Assembly: GCF_003073135.1 (NCBI RefSeq)
Contig: NZ_PGDQ01000017.1
Span: 62,001 to 126,000 of the forward strand
DNA length: 64,000 nt
Origin: Euzebya rosea
Lineage (GTDB): Bacteria > Actinomycetota > Nitriliruptoria > Euzebyales > Euzebyaceae
Direction of reading: 5' to 3'
Part shown: positions 43,887 to 52,166 of the stretch, piece after piece
How the letters are laid out: every line of letters begins with the position of its first letter
Numbering within the stretch: the stretch's first letter is position 1
Position numbers and translations under genes: made by a program
Notes under the pieces: generated by a model
What the model saw: the letters and a program-made list of their open reading frames with translations, nothing else
The model's database searches: none
Told to the model about the DNA's origin: nothing

Positions 43887-45557
43887 ATGGATCGCCCCCG
43901 CAGCACCGACGTGACCGACGGCCCCACCAAGGCGCCCGCACGAGCGATGCTCCGCGCCGTCGGCATGACCGAAGCGGACTTCGACAAGCCCCAGGTGGGC
44001 GTGGCGTCGTCGTGGAACGAGGTCACCCCGTGCAACATGCCGCTGAGTCGGCTGGCCAAGGGGTCCAAGGTCGGCGTCCGCGACAACGGCGGGTTCCCGA
44101 TCGAGTTCAACACCGTCGCGGTCTCCGACGGCATCGCGATGGGCCACGAGGGCATGCGGACCTCGCTGGTCTCCCGCGAGGTCATCGCTGACTCCGTCGA
44201 GACCGTCATGCACGCCGAGCGCCTCGACGGCATGGTCACTTGGGCCGGCTGCGACAAGTCGATCCCCGGCATGGCCATGGCGGCTGCACGCATGGACCTC
44301 GCCGCGGTCTGCATGTACGGCGGCACGATCATGCCGGGCGAGCTGGACGGCCAGAAGATCGACATCAAGGACGTCTTCGAGGCCGTCGGCGCCCACGCGG
44401 CCGGGACGATCACCGACGAGCGCCTGCACGCCATCGAGTCCAACGCCTGCCCGGGCGAGGGGTCCTGCGGCGGCATGTACACGGCCAACACGATGGCCAG
44501 CGCCCTGGAGGCGATGGGCCTGTCGCTGCCGGGTTCGGCCTCGCCGCCCGCCATCGACCCGCGTCGGGCCGCCTTCGCCGAGCAGGCCGGCGCCGCCGTG
44601 ATGGGGCTGCTGGAGAAGGGCATCCGTGCCCGTCAGATCATCACCAAGGCCTCCATCGAGAACGCCATCGCCGTGGTCATGGCGGTCGGCGGGTCCACCA
44701 ACGCGGTCCTGCACCTCCTGGCGATCGCCCACGAGGCGAGGGTCGAGCTGTCCCTCGACGACTTCGACCGGATCGGCCGCAAGGTCCCCCACATCGTGGA
44801 CTCCAAGCCGCACGGCCGGTTCCTGATGAGCGAGATCGACGCGGCCGGCGGCATCCCGGTGGTCATGTCGATGCTGCTTGAGCGCGGCCTGATCGACGGG
44901 TCGTGCATGACGGTGACCGGCAGGACCGTCGAGGAGAACCTCAACGACCTGACCGACACCCCGGCCGCCGACGGCGACGTCATCCGCGACCTGGACCACC
45001 CGATCAACGCCGATGGCGGCCTGGCCGTCCTGCGCGGGTCGCTGGCCCCGATGGGCGCCATCGTCAAGATCGCCGGCGTCGACGAGATGGTCTTCGAGGG
45101 CACCGCCCGGGTGTTCGACGGCGAGCAGGCTGCCATGGAGTACGTCCTGGACGGCCGTCTGGTCCCCGGCGACTTCATGGTCATCCGCTACGAGGGCCCC
45201 AAGGGCGGTCCCGGCATGCGCGAGATGCTGGCCGTCACCGCGGCAGTCAAGGGCGCCGGACGCGGCGGCGACGTTGCGCTGGTCACCGACGGCCGGTTCT
45301 CCGGAGCCACCCACGGCCTGTCGGTCGGCCACTGCGCCCCCGAGGCCGTCGACGGCGGCCCCATCGGGCTGGTCCAGGACGGCGACACCATCCGGCTGGA
45401 CATCTCCGCCCGCACGATGGACCTGCTGGTGGACGAGGCGACGCTGGAGGCCCGCCGCGCGACGGTGAAGCACCCCGAACCCCGCTACACCACCGGCGTC
45501 CTGGCCAAGTACGCCAAGCTGGTCAGCGGCGCGGAGCTGGGCGCGGTCACCGGCTGA
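43887..45557 (+). CDS. ilvD: Dihydroxy-acid dehydratase IlvD
   Basis: 556 residues. Dehydrates 2,3-dihydroxy acids to 2-keto acids in valine, leucine and isoleucine synthesis, using an iron-sulfur cluster. The three cluster cysteines are visible: one before MPLSRLA (TPCNMPLS), one in [13 protein letters not shown] and one in [19 protein letters not shown]. The C-terminal [17 protein letters not shown] is conserved. ATG 43887 has CAGGAG 6 bp before it. A cytoplasmic housekeeping enzyme. Cysteine spacing fits the usual [2Fe-2S] or [4Fe-4S] type. Confidence 0.96.
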   Translation: MDRPRSTDVTDGPTKAPARAMLRAVGMTEADFDKPQVGVASSWNEVTPCNMPLSRLAKGSKVGVRDNGGFPIEFNTVAVSDGIAMGHEGMRTSLVSREVIADSVETVMHAERLDGMVTWAGCDKSIPGMAMAAARMDLAAVCMYGGTIMPGELDGQKIDIKDVFEAVGAHAAGTITDERLHAIESNACPGEGSCGGMYTANTMASALEAMGLSLPGSASPPAIDPRRAAFAEQAGAAVMGLLEKGIRARQIITKASIENAIAVVMAVGGSTNAVLHLLAIAHEARVELSLDDFDRIGRKVPHIVDSKPHGRFLMSEIDAAGGIPVVMSMLLERGLIDGSCMTVTGRTVEENLNDLTDTPAADGDVIRDLDHPINADGGLAVLRGSLAPMGAIVKIAGVDEMVFEGTARVFDGEQAAMEYVLDGRLVPGDFMVIRYEGPKGGPGMREMLAVTAAVKGAGRGGDVALVTDGRFSGATHGLSVGHCAPEAVDGGPIGLVQDGDTIRLDISARTMDLLVDEATLEARRATVKHPEPRYTTGVLAKYAKLVSGAELGAVTG

Positions 45558-45653
45558 TCGAGCCGACAGGATCGATCGCCGCGCACGGTTGGGATCGGGG
45601 TCGGGGCGTCCACTAGCCTCGGCCCCCACCACCCCCGTCCCACAGGAGCCACC

Positions 45654-46577
45654 ATGTCCGCCACCGTCCGTCCCCGTCGCACCTGCCTTGCGGTCCCGGG
45701 ATCCAGCACCAAGATGCTGGCGAAGGCCGCCGGCATGGCCGTCGACGAGGTCTTCCTCGACCTCGAGGACTCCGTGGCCGTCGGCGAGAAGGCCCAGGCG
45801 CGCAAGAACGTGATCCAGGCGCTGGAGGAGCAGGACTTCGGCGACAAGACCGTCGTGGTCCGCGTCAACGCCGTGGACACCCACTTCTGCTACCGCGACC
45901 TCGTCGAGGTCGTCGAGGCGGCCGGCCAGCACATCGACTGCATCATGGTCCCCAAGGTCCAGGAGCCGGGCCAGCTGGAGTTCGTCGACCACATGCTGCG
46001 CATGATCGAGCAGCAGGTCGGCATCGAGCACCGCATCGGCCTCGAGGCCCAGATCGAGGACGCCGAGGGCCTGACCAACATCGACGACATCGCCATCTGC
46101 TCCGAGCGCCTCGAGACGCTGATCCTGGGCCCCGGCGACATGTCGGCGGCGCTCGGCATGCCGTCCACCACCCTGGGCGAGCGGTCCGACACCTACCCCG
46201 GTGACATCTGGCACCACGTGCTGATGCGCATCCTCGTCGCCGCCCGCGCCGCTGGCCTGCAGGCCATCGACGGGCCGTACGCCAGGATCAAGGACGACGC
46301 CGGCCTGCGCGAGGTCGCCGGCATGGCCAAGGCGATGGGCTACGACGGCAAGTGGGTCCTGCACCCCGCCCAGGTCGACATCGTCAACGACGTCTTCTCC
46401 CCCACCCAGGAGGAGTTCGACCACGCCACCGACCTGCTGGCCGCCTACGAGAAGGCCACCGGCGCCGACGCGCGTGGTGCGGTCATGTTCGGCGACGTCA
46501 TGATCGACGAGGCCAGCCGCAAGATGGCCGAGGTCATCGCCGGACGCGGCCAGGCCGCCGGCATGACCCACAGCTGA
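45654..46577 (+). CDS. HpcH/HpaI aldolase/citrate lyase beta (CitE-like) family lyase
   Basis: 307 residues. TIM-barrel C-C lyase of the malyl-CoA/citramalyl-CoA group: RRTCLAVPGSSTKMLAKAAGMAVDEVFLDLEDSVAV with the conserved Asp-Glu-Asp, VVRVNAVDTHFCYRDL, CIMVPKVQ, GLEAQIEDAEGLTNIDDI and GPGDMSAAL. It lacks the lipoate-type citrate lyase operon, so a role in acyl-CoA metabolism (malyl-CoA or beta-methylmalyl-CoA) is more likely than citrate fermentation. ACAGGAG lies 6 bp upstream. Two strong hairpins follow. Confidence 0.85.
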   Translation: MSATVRPRRTCLAVPGSSTKMLAKAAGMAVDEVFLDLEDSVAVGEKAQARKNVIQALEEQDFGDKTVVVRVNAVDTHFCYRDLVEVVEAAGQHIDCIMVPKVQEPGQLEFVDHMLRMIEQQVGIEHRIGLEAQIEDAEGLTNIDDIAICSERLETLILGPGDMSAALGMPSTTLGERSDTYPGDIWHHVLMRILVAARAAGLQAIDGPYARIKDDAGLREVAGMAKAMGYDGKWVLHPAQVDIVNDVFSPTQEEFDHATDLLAAYEKATGADARGAVMFGDVMIDEASRKMAEVIAGRGQAAGMTHS

Positions 46578-46606
46578 GCCCGACTCCACGCCCGCCGTTG
46601 TGCAGC

Positions 46607-46626
46607 TCGGCCGGGATCCCGGCCGA
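46607..46626. terminator. Perfect 20-bp palindrome downstream of the lyase
   Basis: TCGGCCGGGATCCCGGCCGA is its own reverse complement; flanking GTGCA/TGCAC (46600-46604 and 46629-46633) extend the symmetry with two mismatches. It starts 30 bp after the lyase stop. It may be a cruciform or protein site rather than a plain terminator, as it has no loop. Confidence 0.45.
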
Positions 46627-46648
46627 CGTGCACGAGCCGTCCGACGAG

Positions 46649-46686
46649 TTGTTCACCTCGGCCGACCACCCGGCCGAAGTGAACAA
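46649..46686. terminator. Strong bidirectional hairpin between convergent genes
   Basis: TTGTTCACCTCGGCCG (46649-46664) pairs with CGGCCGAAGTGAACAA (46671-46686) over 16 bp with one mismatch and a 6-nt loop. The AT-rich ends (TTGTT / AACAA) suit termination on both strands. Confidence 0.75.
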
Positions 46687-46740
46687 TTCGTGCGGGGGTG
46701 GGCTGCGGGGCCGCTCCGGACTGCGGCCCGCCCCGACTGG

Positions 46741-49293
46741 TCAGCCGAAGGAGATGTAGACGTCGGTCCCGCCGTTGTCGTCCTCGGGGACCAGGTCGTC
46801 GAAGACCGCGAAGGCCACGAGGCCGTTGTCGGCCACGACGACGCTGTGGTCCGCCGAGCAGGTCGAGTTGGTGTTGTGGGTGCCGTCCGCGGCAACGTCG
46901 ATGCGCCGGACCTGCAGCGGCATCGGCGTGACCCGGTAGACGCCGCAGCCGTCCGCGGGGGCGATGCCCTCCGGGGCCGTGGTCGCCACGTAGGCGATCG
47001 TGGCCCCGTTGTCGGCGATGTCGGCCCTCGACGCGGCGTCGAGGTGGGTCGTGCCGTCGCCGGTGTGGCTGACCAGGATGGTCTGCTGGCCGGCGCGATC
47101 ACGCAGGAACACGTCACCCTGGGTGCTGCCCATCCCCGCGAGGTCGGTCGACCGGCTGGCGAACACCACCAGCGCACCCTGGCTGCTGGTGGCGACTCGG
47201 TCGGCCTGGACGATGTTGTTGCTGCCCTGCGTCCCCTGGCTGTCGACGCTGACCAGGCGCACGTCGGTCTGGCCCAAGGCGCGGTCCCACGTGACGGCGT
47301 AGGCGTCGGCGAAGGTCGTGGCGTCCGCAGCCACCAGGTCGCGTCGGGAGGAGACGAACACGATCGTCGACCCGTCGGTCGACAGGTCGAGGGACGTGAC
47401 GTCGCCGTTGAGGAACGGCTCGCCCTGCTCGGTGCGGACGACGTCGACGGAACCGGCCGCTCGGTCGTGCACGAAGACCTGGATGGAGTCAGCGCCGGTC
47501 GGCCCGACGCCACGGGCCTGGTACACGACGAGGCTGCCGTCACCCGACAGGTCGAAGTGGCCGATCTGGCTCGTGGGCGAACCCTGCGCGTCGACGCCGA
47601 CCAGGGTGGTCTCCTGCCGCTGCCGGTCGCGCAGGTACAGCGAGAACTGGCCGCCGACGGCGCCGCTGCTGTCCAGCCCCGGATCCTCCGACAGGAACAG
47701 GACGTACCGGCCGTCGGCGCTGATGCGTGGCCGCGTGGACTCCAGGGCCAGCACGGAGCCGGTCGCTGGTGACCCGTCCGGAGCCACGTCGACGAGCTCG
47801 AGGTCCTGTCCCCTGACCCACACGTGCGGGGTACCGGCGCCGACCTGGCCAGACGGGTCCCCCTGGGAGACGAAGACCACGGCGCTGCCGTCAGCGGCCA
47901 CGTCGGGGTGGCTGCCGCTGACGGCAGTCCCGTCGGGGCCGGCGGACAACAACGTCAGCGTCGAGGTCGGGGCGCCGAAGGTGTAGGTCGCCCGTTCGGT
48001 CTGGACCAGCCCGTCGCCCCGGTCGATCGTGACGACGATGTCGCACGTCGGCCCGTCCGGCTGGCTGGTCAGCTCCACGCTGCCGTCGTCGGGAAGCGGG
48101 AAGGGGGTCTCGATCGGGCAGGATCCGCCGGAGACGGTCGCCGAGGCGGTGCCGACGTCGACCACGACGGCCGAACCCGGCGAGACGGTGGACCCGGTCG
48201 GCGGGGTGAACGTGACCGGGACGCGCGGCGGCAGGCCGAGCTCGACACGTCCCTCCTCGCAGATGTCGCTGTCGATGACGCACGTCAGCCGGATGGCGGT
48301 GCCGTCCTGGGCGAACGCCGAGCCACCGGAGCCGCCGGAGAGGAAGGCCTCGGTCTCGGGCGGCAGGGCCTCACCGGTCGCGAGGACGATCGGCGCGTCG
48401 AAGTGGGCGGAGTGGGCCGCGGCGGCGAAGCCACCCGCCCACGCGTCGGCGGCCTGCCCGTCGACGAGCGTCACGCGGTCGACGTCGGCCGCGGACTCCG
48501 CACCGAGCTCCTTGGCGACCTCGACGCCGGTCCCGAAACGGGTGGGACCGGCGATGCGGTCCACCTGCCCGACCATGGTGCGAACGGCGTCCTCGGTGGC
48601 CTGGCTGATCGCGGCCGTGCCACCCATGATCAGCACCCGGTCGAACCCAGCGGTGGCCATGTAGTCAGCGGTGGCCGGGGTCAGCCGGTCGGTCTCGGTG
48701 AGCAGGATCGGCCAGCCGTTCTCCGCGGCCATGCCGCCGGCGGCCAGGGAGTCGGCGAACCCCTGCGTCGGGTCCCCCGCATCGGGTGAGGGGAACGCCC
48801 GGGCCAGGATGGCGGTGGACGTGTCGGGGCCGTCCTCGGCGATGGCGATCGCCGTCTCGAAGCGGGACGCACCCTGGCGACGGTCCACGGTGTAGCCGGC
48901 GGCGGACAGCTGGTCGGCCACCGCGGGTTGCACGGCGTTCTCGCCGCCGAGCAGGGTCACGCGTGCCGGTCCCATGCGTGCCAGCTCGTCGAGCACCAGG
49001 TCGGGCACGGGCCCGGCCGGCGGGACGAGCAGGAGGGGACTGTCGCCCTGCAGCACCCCGGAGGTCATGGAGTCCACGAAGACGTCGTCCCGGCCGATCA
49101 GCACCCGGGTCGGCGCGAGCGGCGTGGACTGCGACAACGCCACGGCGACCTCGACGTTGCTGAGCGCCTCCCCCTCCTTGACGACGTAGAGGGTGTCCGA
49201 CAGCTCGGTTGCCCCGTCTGCCACCACGGGCAACGCGAGGAGGAGCAGCAGGCACGACACGAGGACGATCCGGAGGAGCTGCATGGCGTTCAT
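46741..49293 (-). CDS. Secreted CWB2 cell-wall-binding protein with beta-propeller-like domain
   Basis: 850 residues with a Sec signal (LLRIVLVSCLLLLLALPVVADG). Three cell-wall-binding repeat 2 (CWB2) units (about 40-335) follow: LLGGENAVQPAVADQLSAAGYTVDRRQGASRFETAIAIAE, MGGTAAISQATEDAV, RIAGPTRFGTGVEVAKEL. Then come two Ig-like stretches (about 370-460) and WD40/TolB-like strands (PDVAADGSAVVFVS, RISADGRYVLFLS, LDLSTDGSTIVFVSSRRDL) forming a likely propeller. It probably binds surface glycopolymers; no catalytic residues are seen. ATG 49293 is chosen over TTG 49302. CWB2 proteins are abundant in Euzebya-like genomes, which is one clue to the host. Confidence 0.87.
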   Translation of the reverse strand: MNAMQLLRIVLVSCLLLLLALPVVADGATELSDTLYVVKEGEALSNVEVAVALSQSTPLAPTRVLIGRDDVFVDSMTSGVLQGDSPLLLVPPAGPVPDLVLDELARMGPARVTLLGGENAVQPAVADQLSAAGYTVDRRQGASRFETAIAIAEDGPDTSTAILARAFPSPDAGDPTQGFADSLAAGGMAAENGWPILLTETDRLTPATADYMATAGFDRVLIMGGTAAISQATEDAVRTMVGQVDRIAGPTRFGTGVEVAKELGAESAADVDRVTLVDGQAADAWAGGFAAAAHSAHFDAPIVLATGEALPPETEAFLSGGSGGSAFAQDGTAIRLTCVIDSDICEEGRVELGLPPRVPVTFTPPTGSTVSPGSAVVVDVGTASATVSGGSCPIETPFPLPDDGSVELTSQPDGPTCDIVVTIDRGDGLVQTERATYTFGAPTSTLTLLSAGPDGTAVSGSHPDVAADGSAVVFVSQGDPSGQVGAGTPHVWVRGQDLELVDVAPDGSPATGSVLALESTRPRISADGRYVLFLSEDPGLDSSGAVGGQFSLYLRDRQRQETTLVGVDAQGSPTSQIGHFDLSGDGSLVVYQARGVGPTGADSIQVFVHDRAAGSVDVVRTEQGEPFLNGDVTSLDLSTDGSTIVFVSSRRDLVAADATTFADAYAVTWDRALGQTDVRLVSVDSQGTQGSNNIVQADRVATSSQGALVVFASRSTDLAGMGSTQGDVFLRDRAGQQTILVSHTGDGTTHLDAASRADIADNGATIAYVATTAPEGIAPADGCGVYRVTPMPLQVRRIDVAADGTHNTNSTCSADHSVVVADNGLVAFAVFDDLVPEDDNGGTDVYISFG

Positions 49294-49365
49294 CGTCGGC
49301 AACCCTATGGGATGGGCATCGTCGTCAGCCCCGCTGTCGCCCTTTCGTCATCCGGGTGGGACGGG

Positions 49366-50007
49366 TCATGCCCACGCCGCGGCGCGGTGGTCCTCCAGCT
49401 GCTCGTGCAGGTCCAGGACTCGCTCGACGTAGCCGGCAGAGGTGTCGCTGACGCCGTCGCGCATCACGCCGGTCCAGCCCTGGTGGTAGGCCGCCAGGGC
49501 GTGGGCGACGTCACCGTCGGCCCGGTCCAGCAGGTGGGCCAGGTAGGCCGCGCCACCGCGGACGTTGTCCTGCACGTCCAGCGGGTCCAGGTCGTGGCCG
49601 ACCAGCTCCTCGGCGTGGACGACGGTTGCCGGCATCAGCTGCATGATCCCGACGGCGCCGGCATCGGACCGGACGGTGGGGCGGAAGGACGACTCGACCC
49701 AGGCGACCGCACGCACCAGCGACCCGTCGATCCCGTGTTCCTGCGCCGCCGCGTCGAGGGCGACGGCAACCGCACCCTCGGTGATCGCGGCCGGATGCAC
49801 GGCCGGACGGTGGGCGAGTGGGACCGCGGGCTCCGCCTCGTCCATCTGCGCGGCGTCGGCAACGGCGGAACCGCCGAAGGAGACGTCGGAAGCAGCGCCG
49901 ATGCTCCCGAGGGGGCCGGCGAGCAGCCACAGGACGGCAAGCGCCGCTGCGGCACCGACGATGGCGGTGCCGTTGATCCGAGCGGTGGGTGTGGTGATGG
50001 TCGTCAT
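49366..50007 (-). CDS. Secreted lytic transglycosylase (SLT domain)
   Basis: 213 residues. One N-terminal membrane helix or signal anchor (ALAVLWLLAGPLG), a Pro/Ala linker, then an SLT domain: AVAWVESSFRPTVRSDAGAVGIMQLMPATV with the catalytic Glu in VESSF, NVRGGAAYLAHLLDRADG, HALAAYHQG. It cleaves peptidoglycan glycan strands by forming 1,6-anhydro ends. The longer in-frame reading upstream is rejected as it has no signal. Next to the CWB2 gene on the same strand. Confidence 0.9.
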   Translation of the reverse strand: MTTITTPTARINGTAIVGAAAALAVLWLLAGPLGSIGAASDVSFGGSAVADAAQMDEAEPAVPLAHRPAVHPAAITEGAVAVALDAAAQEHGIDGSLVRAVAWVESSFRPTVRSDAGAVGIMQLMPATVVHAEELVGHDLDPLDVQDNVRGGAAYLAHLLDRADGDVAHALAAYHQGWTGVMRDGVSDTSAGYVERVLDLHEQLEDHRAAAWA

Positions 50008-50155
50008 GTGATGAGAGGGGTGTCCGCGGCCAGCCCAACGCCAGCCTGTCGGCCCTTGGACCCGGGACTCCCCTCGAAGTTGCGCGGATCCGTCCCGGAC
50101 ACCCTTCCCCGAGGCCTCGGCACCCACACCTCGTCCCCCTAGACTCTGCGGGCAC

Positions 50156-51352
50156 ATGCCCCGACAGCCACAGCTCACGAGCCGACTGCAGCGATTCGGC
50201 ACCACGATCTTCACCGAGATGTCGGCCCTTTCGCTGCGCCACGACGCGGTCAACCTCGGACAGGGGTTCCCCGACTTCGATGCCCCATCAGCCCTTACCG
50301 AGGCCGCACAGCGGGCGATCGGGGAGGGCCGCAACCAGTACGCACCGGGCAACGGCATCCCGTCCCTTCGCCGTGCCGTCGCCGGCCATGCGGCCCGTCA
50401 TCACGGCCTGGACTACGACCCCGACACCGAGGTCACGATCACCACCGGTGCGACCGAGGCGATCTTCTGCACCCTCAACGCCCTCTGCGACGTCGGCGAC
50501 GAAGTGGTGCTGCTGGAGCCGTTCTACGACGTCCACCGCGTGGCGACGTCGATGGCCGGGGCGGTCGCTCGGGGGGTTCCCCTGCGGGCCGCCGAGGACG
50601 GGGGATGGCGGCTGGACGAGGACGACCTGCGCGCGGCCACGAGCCGCGCCACCCGCGTCATCGTCATCAACGCCCCCATGAACCCGCTCGGCAAGACCTT
50701 CACGCTCGAGGAGCTGGGCGCCGTCGTCCGCGTCGCCGAGGAGGTCGGCGCCGTGATCCTCAGCGACGAGGTGTACGAGCACCTCGTCTTCGACGGGACC
50801 CATCGGTCGGTGTGTCATGTCCCGGGCGGCAAGGACCGGACCGTCCGGATCTCCTCGGCGGCCAAGACCTTCTCGGTCACCGGGTGGAAGGTCGGCTGGG
50901 CCTGCGCCCCGCCGCCGCTCACCGAAGCCATCCGCGCCGCCAAGCAGTGGACGACCTTCACCTCCGGCACCCCGTTCCAGCACGCGGTCGCGGAGGCCCT
51001 CGACTGGGACGACGCCTACTTCGAGCCGATGGCCGCTGACTACCGACGGCGACGCGACCTGCTGTGCGAGGCCCTGGACGACATCGGCTTCGGGGTGACC
51101 GTGCCCGACGGAACCTTCTTCGTCGCGTGCGACATCCGTCCGCTCGGCTTCGAGGACGACCTCGACCTGTGCCGACGCATGCCGACGGAGATCGGCGTCG
51201 GCGCGATCCCGACGCAGGTCTTCCACGAGGACCCCAGCGCCCATCACGGCCTGGTCAGGTTCGCGTTCTGCAAGACCGACGAGGCCCTGGCCGAGGGCAT
51301 CGAGCGGCTCGGGAGCGGGCTGCCGGGCATGGCCCGCCCCGACGACCGCTGA
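50156..51352 (+). CDS. Class I/II PLP aminotransferase (glutamine/kynurenine/KMTB type)
   Basis: 398 residues. The PLP lysine is in SSAAKTFSVTGWKVGW, preceded by the Asp of VILSDEVYEHLVFD. The Arg of HGLVRFAFCKTDEAL lies in the C-domain. RNQYAPGNGIPSLRRAVA is the classic N-terminal signature. Fold type I, Igamma group: kynurenine/glutamine transaminase-like. The next gene is an omega-amidase, which hydrolyses the ketoglutaramate or ketosuccinamate produced by such transaminases. The pair could perform the last step of methionine salvage (KMTB to methionine) using glutamine. Confidence 0.87.
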   Translation: MPRQPQLTSRLQRFGTTIFTEMSALSLRHDAVNLGQGFPDFDAPSALTEAAQRAIGEGRNQYAPGNGIPSLRRAVAGHAARHHGLDYDPDTEVTITTGATEAIFCTLNALCDVGDEVVLLEPFYDVHRVATSMAGAVARGVPLRAAEDGGWRLDEDDLRAATSRATRVIVINAPMNPLGKTFTLEELGAVVRVAEEVGAVILSDEVYEHLVFDGTHRSVCHVPGGKDRTVRISSAAKTFSVTGWKVGWACAPPPLTEAIRAAKQWTTFTSGTPFQHAVAEALDWDDAYFEPMAADYRRRRDLLCEALDDIGFGVTVPDGTFFVACDIRPLGFEDDLDLCRRMPTEIGVGAIPTQVFHEDPSAHHGLVRFAFCKTDEALAEGIERLGSGLPGMARPDDR

Positions 51353-51389
51353 GCACCACCGCCCCCAAGGACCCAGGAGACACCCCGTC

Positions 51390-52166
51390 ATGCGCGTAGC
51401 TGCCATCCAGTCCGACCTCGAGTGGGAGGACCACGAGACCAACCGTCGCCGGCTGGCCGACCGGATGTGGGCCGCGGCCGCCGCCGGCGCCCACCTCGTC
51501 GTCCTGCCCGAGATGTTCCCGACCGGGTTCTCCATGAACGCCGAGGAGATCGCCGAGGACCACGACGGCGAGTCGGTGCAGTGGCTTGCCGACCAGGCCA
51601 GCACCCACGGCCTGCACGTGTGCGGCTCCATCTCGATGCGCTCGCCCGGCTACGACAAGCCCACCAACACCCTCGTCGTGGCCGGCCCCGACGGCGAGAT
51701 CGGCCGGTACGCGAAGATCCACCCGTTCTCCTTCGCCGGCGAGACCGAGCACTACAGCCCGGGCCGCGACTTCCTGACCGTCCCGATCACCACGGCCGGC
51801 GGCGAGGTGGTCCGAACCACGTTCTTCGTCTGCTACGACCTGCGGTTCGCCGACGAGTTCTGGGCCACCGCGGCCGACACCGACCTCTACGTCGTGGTCG
51901 CCAACTGGCCACGCGCCCGCCGACGTCACTGGCAGACCCTGCTGACCGCCCGCGCGATCGAGAACCAGGCCTACGTTGCTGCCTGCAACCGGGTGGGGAC
52001 CGACGGCAACGACATCGAGTACTCGGGCGACTCCATGGTCATCGACCCGCTCGGCTACGCGCTGGCGACCGGTGCGATGACCCACACCCTGGTCCTGGCC
52101 GACGTCGACCCCGCCGAGGTGGCTGACGTGCGGACCCGGTTCCCGTTCATGGCCGATCGTCGCTGA
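51390..52166 (+). CDS. Nitrilase-superfamily omega-amidase (YafV/Nit2-like)
   Basis: 258 residues. The Glu-Lys-Cys triad is visible: E in LVVLPEMFPTGFS, K in YAKIHPFSFAGE and C in FFVCYDLRFADEFW. The second glutamate position is in GETEHYSPG. Features near ANWPRARRRHWQTLLTARAIENQAYVAACNRVG are typical of the YafV/Nit2 branch. It is 37 bp downstream of the aminotransferase with AGGAGA before the ATG, so the two are cotranscribed; substrate alpha-ketoglutaramate is inferred from that pairing. Its last 20 bp overlap the convergent GGDEF-EAL gene. Confidence 0.88.
   Translation: MRVAAIQSDLEWEDHETNRRRLADRMWAAAAAGAHLVVLPEMFPTGFSMNAEEIAEDHDGESVQWLADQASTHGLHVCGSISMRSPGYDKPTNTLVVAGPDGEIGRYAKIHPFSFAGETEHYSPGRDFLTVPITTAGGEVVRTTFFVCYDLRFADEFWATAADTDLYVVVANWPRARRRHWQTLLTARAIENQAYVAACNRVGTDGNDIEYSGDSMVIDPLGYALATGAMTHTLVLADVDPAEVADVRTRFPFMADRR

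Noticed and set aside
43869-46589. Open frame of about 900 codons antisense to ilvD and the lyase
   Set aside because: Composition (Gly/Asp/His/Val-rich, no domain) is typical of antisense frames in GC-rich DNA; both opposite genes are certain.
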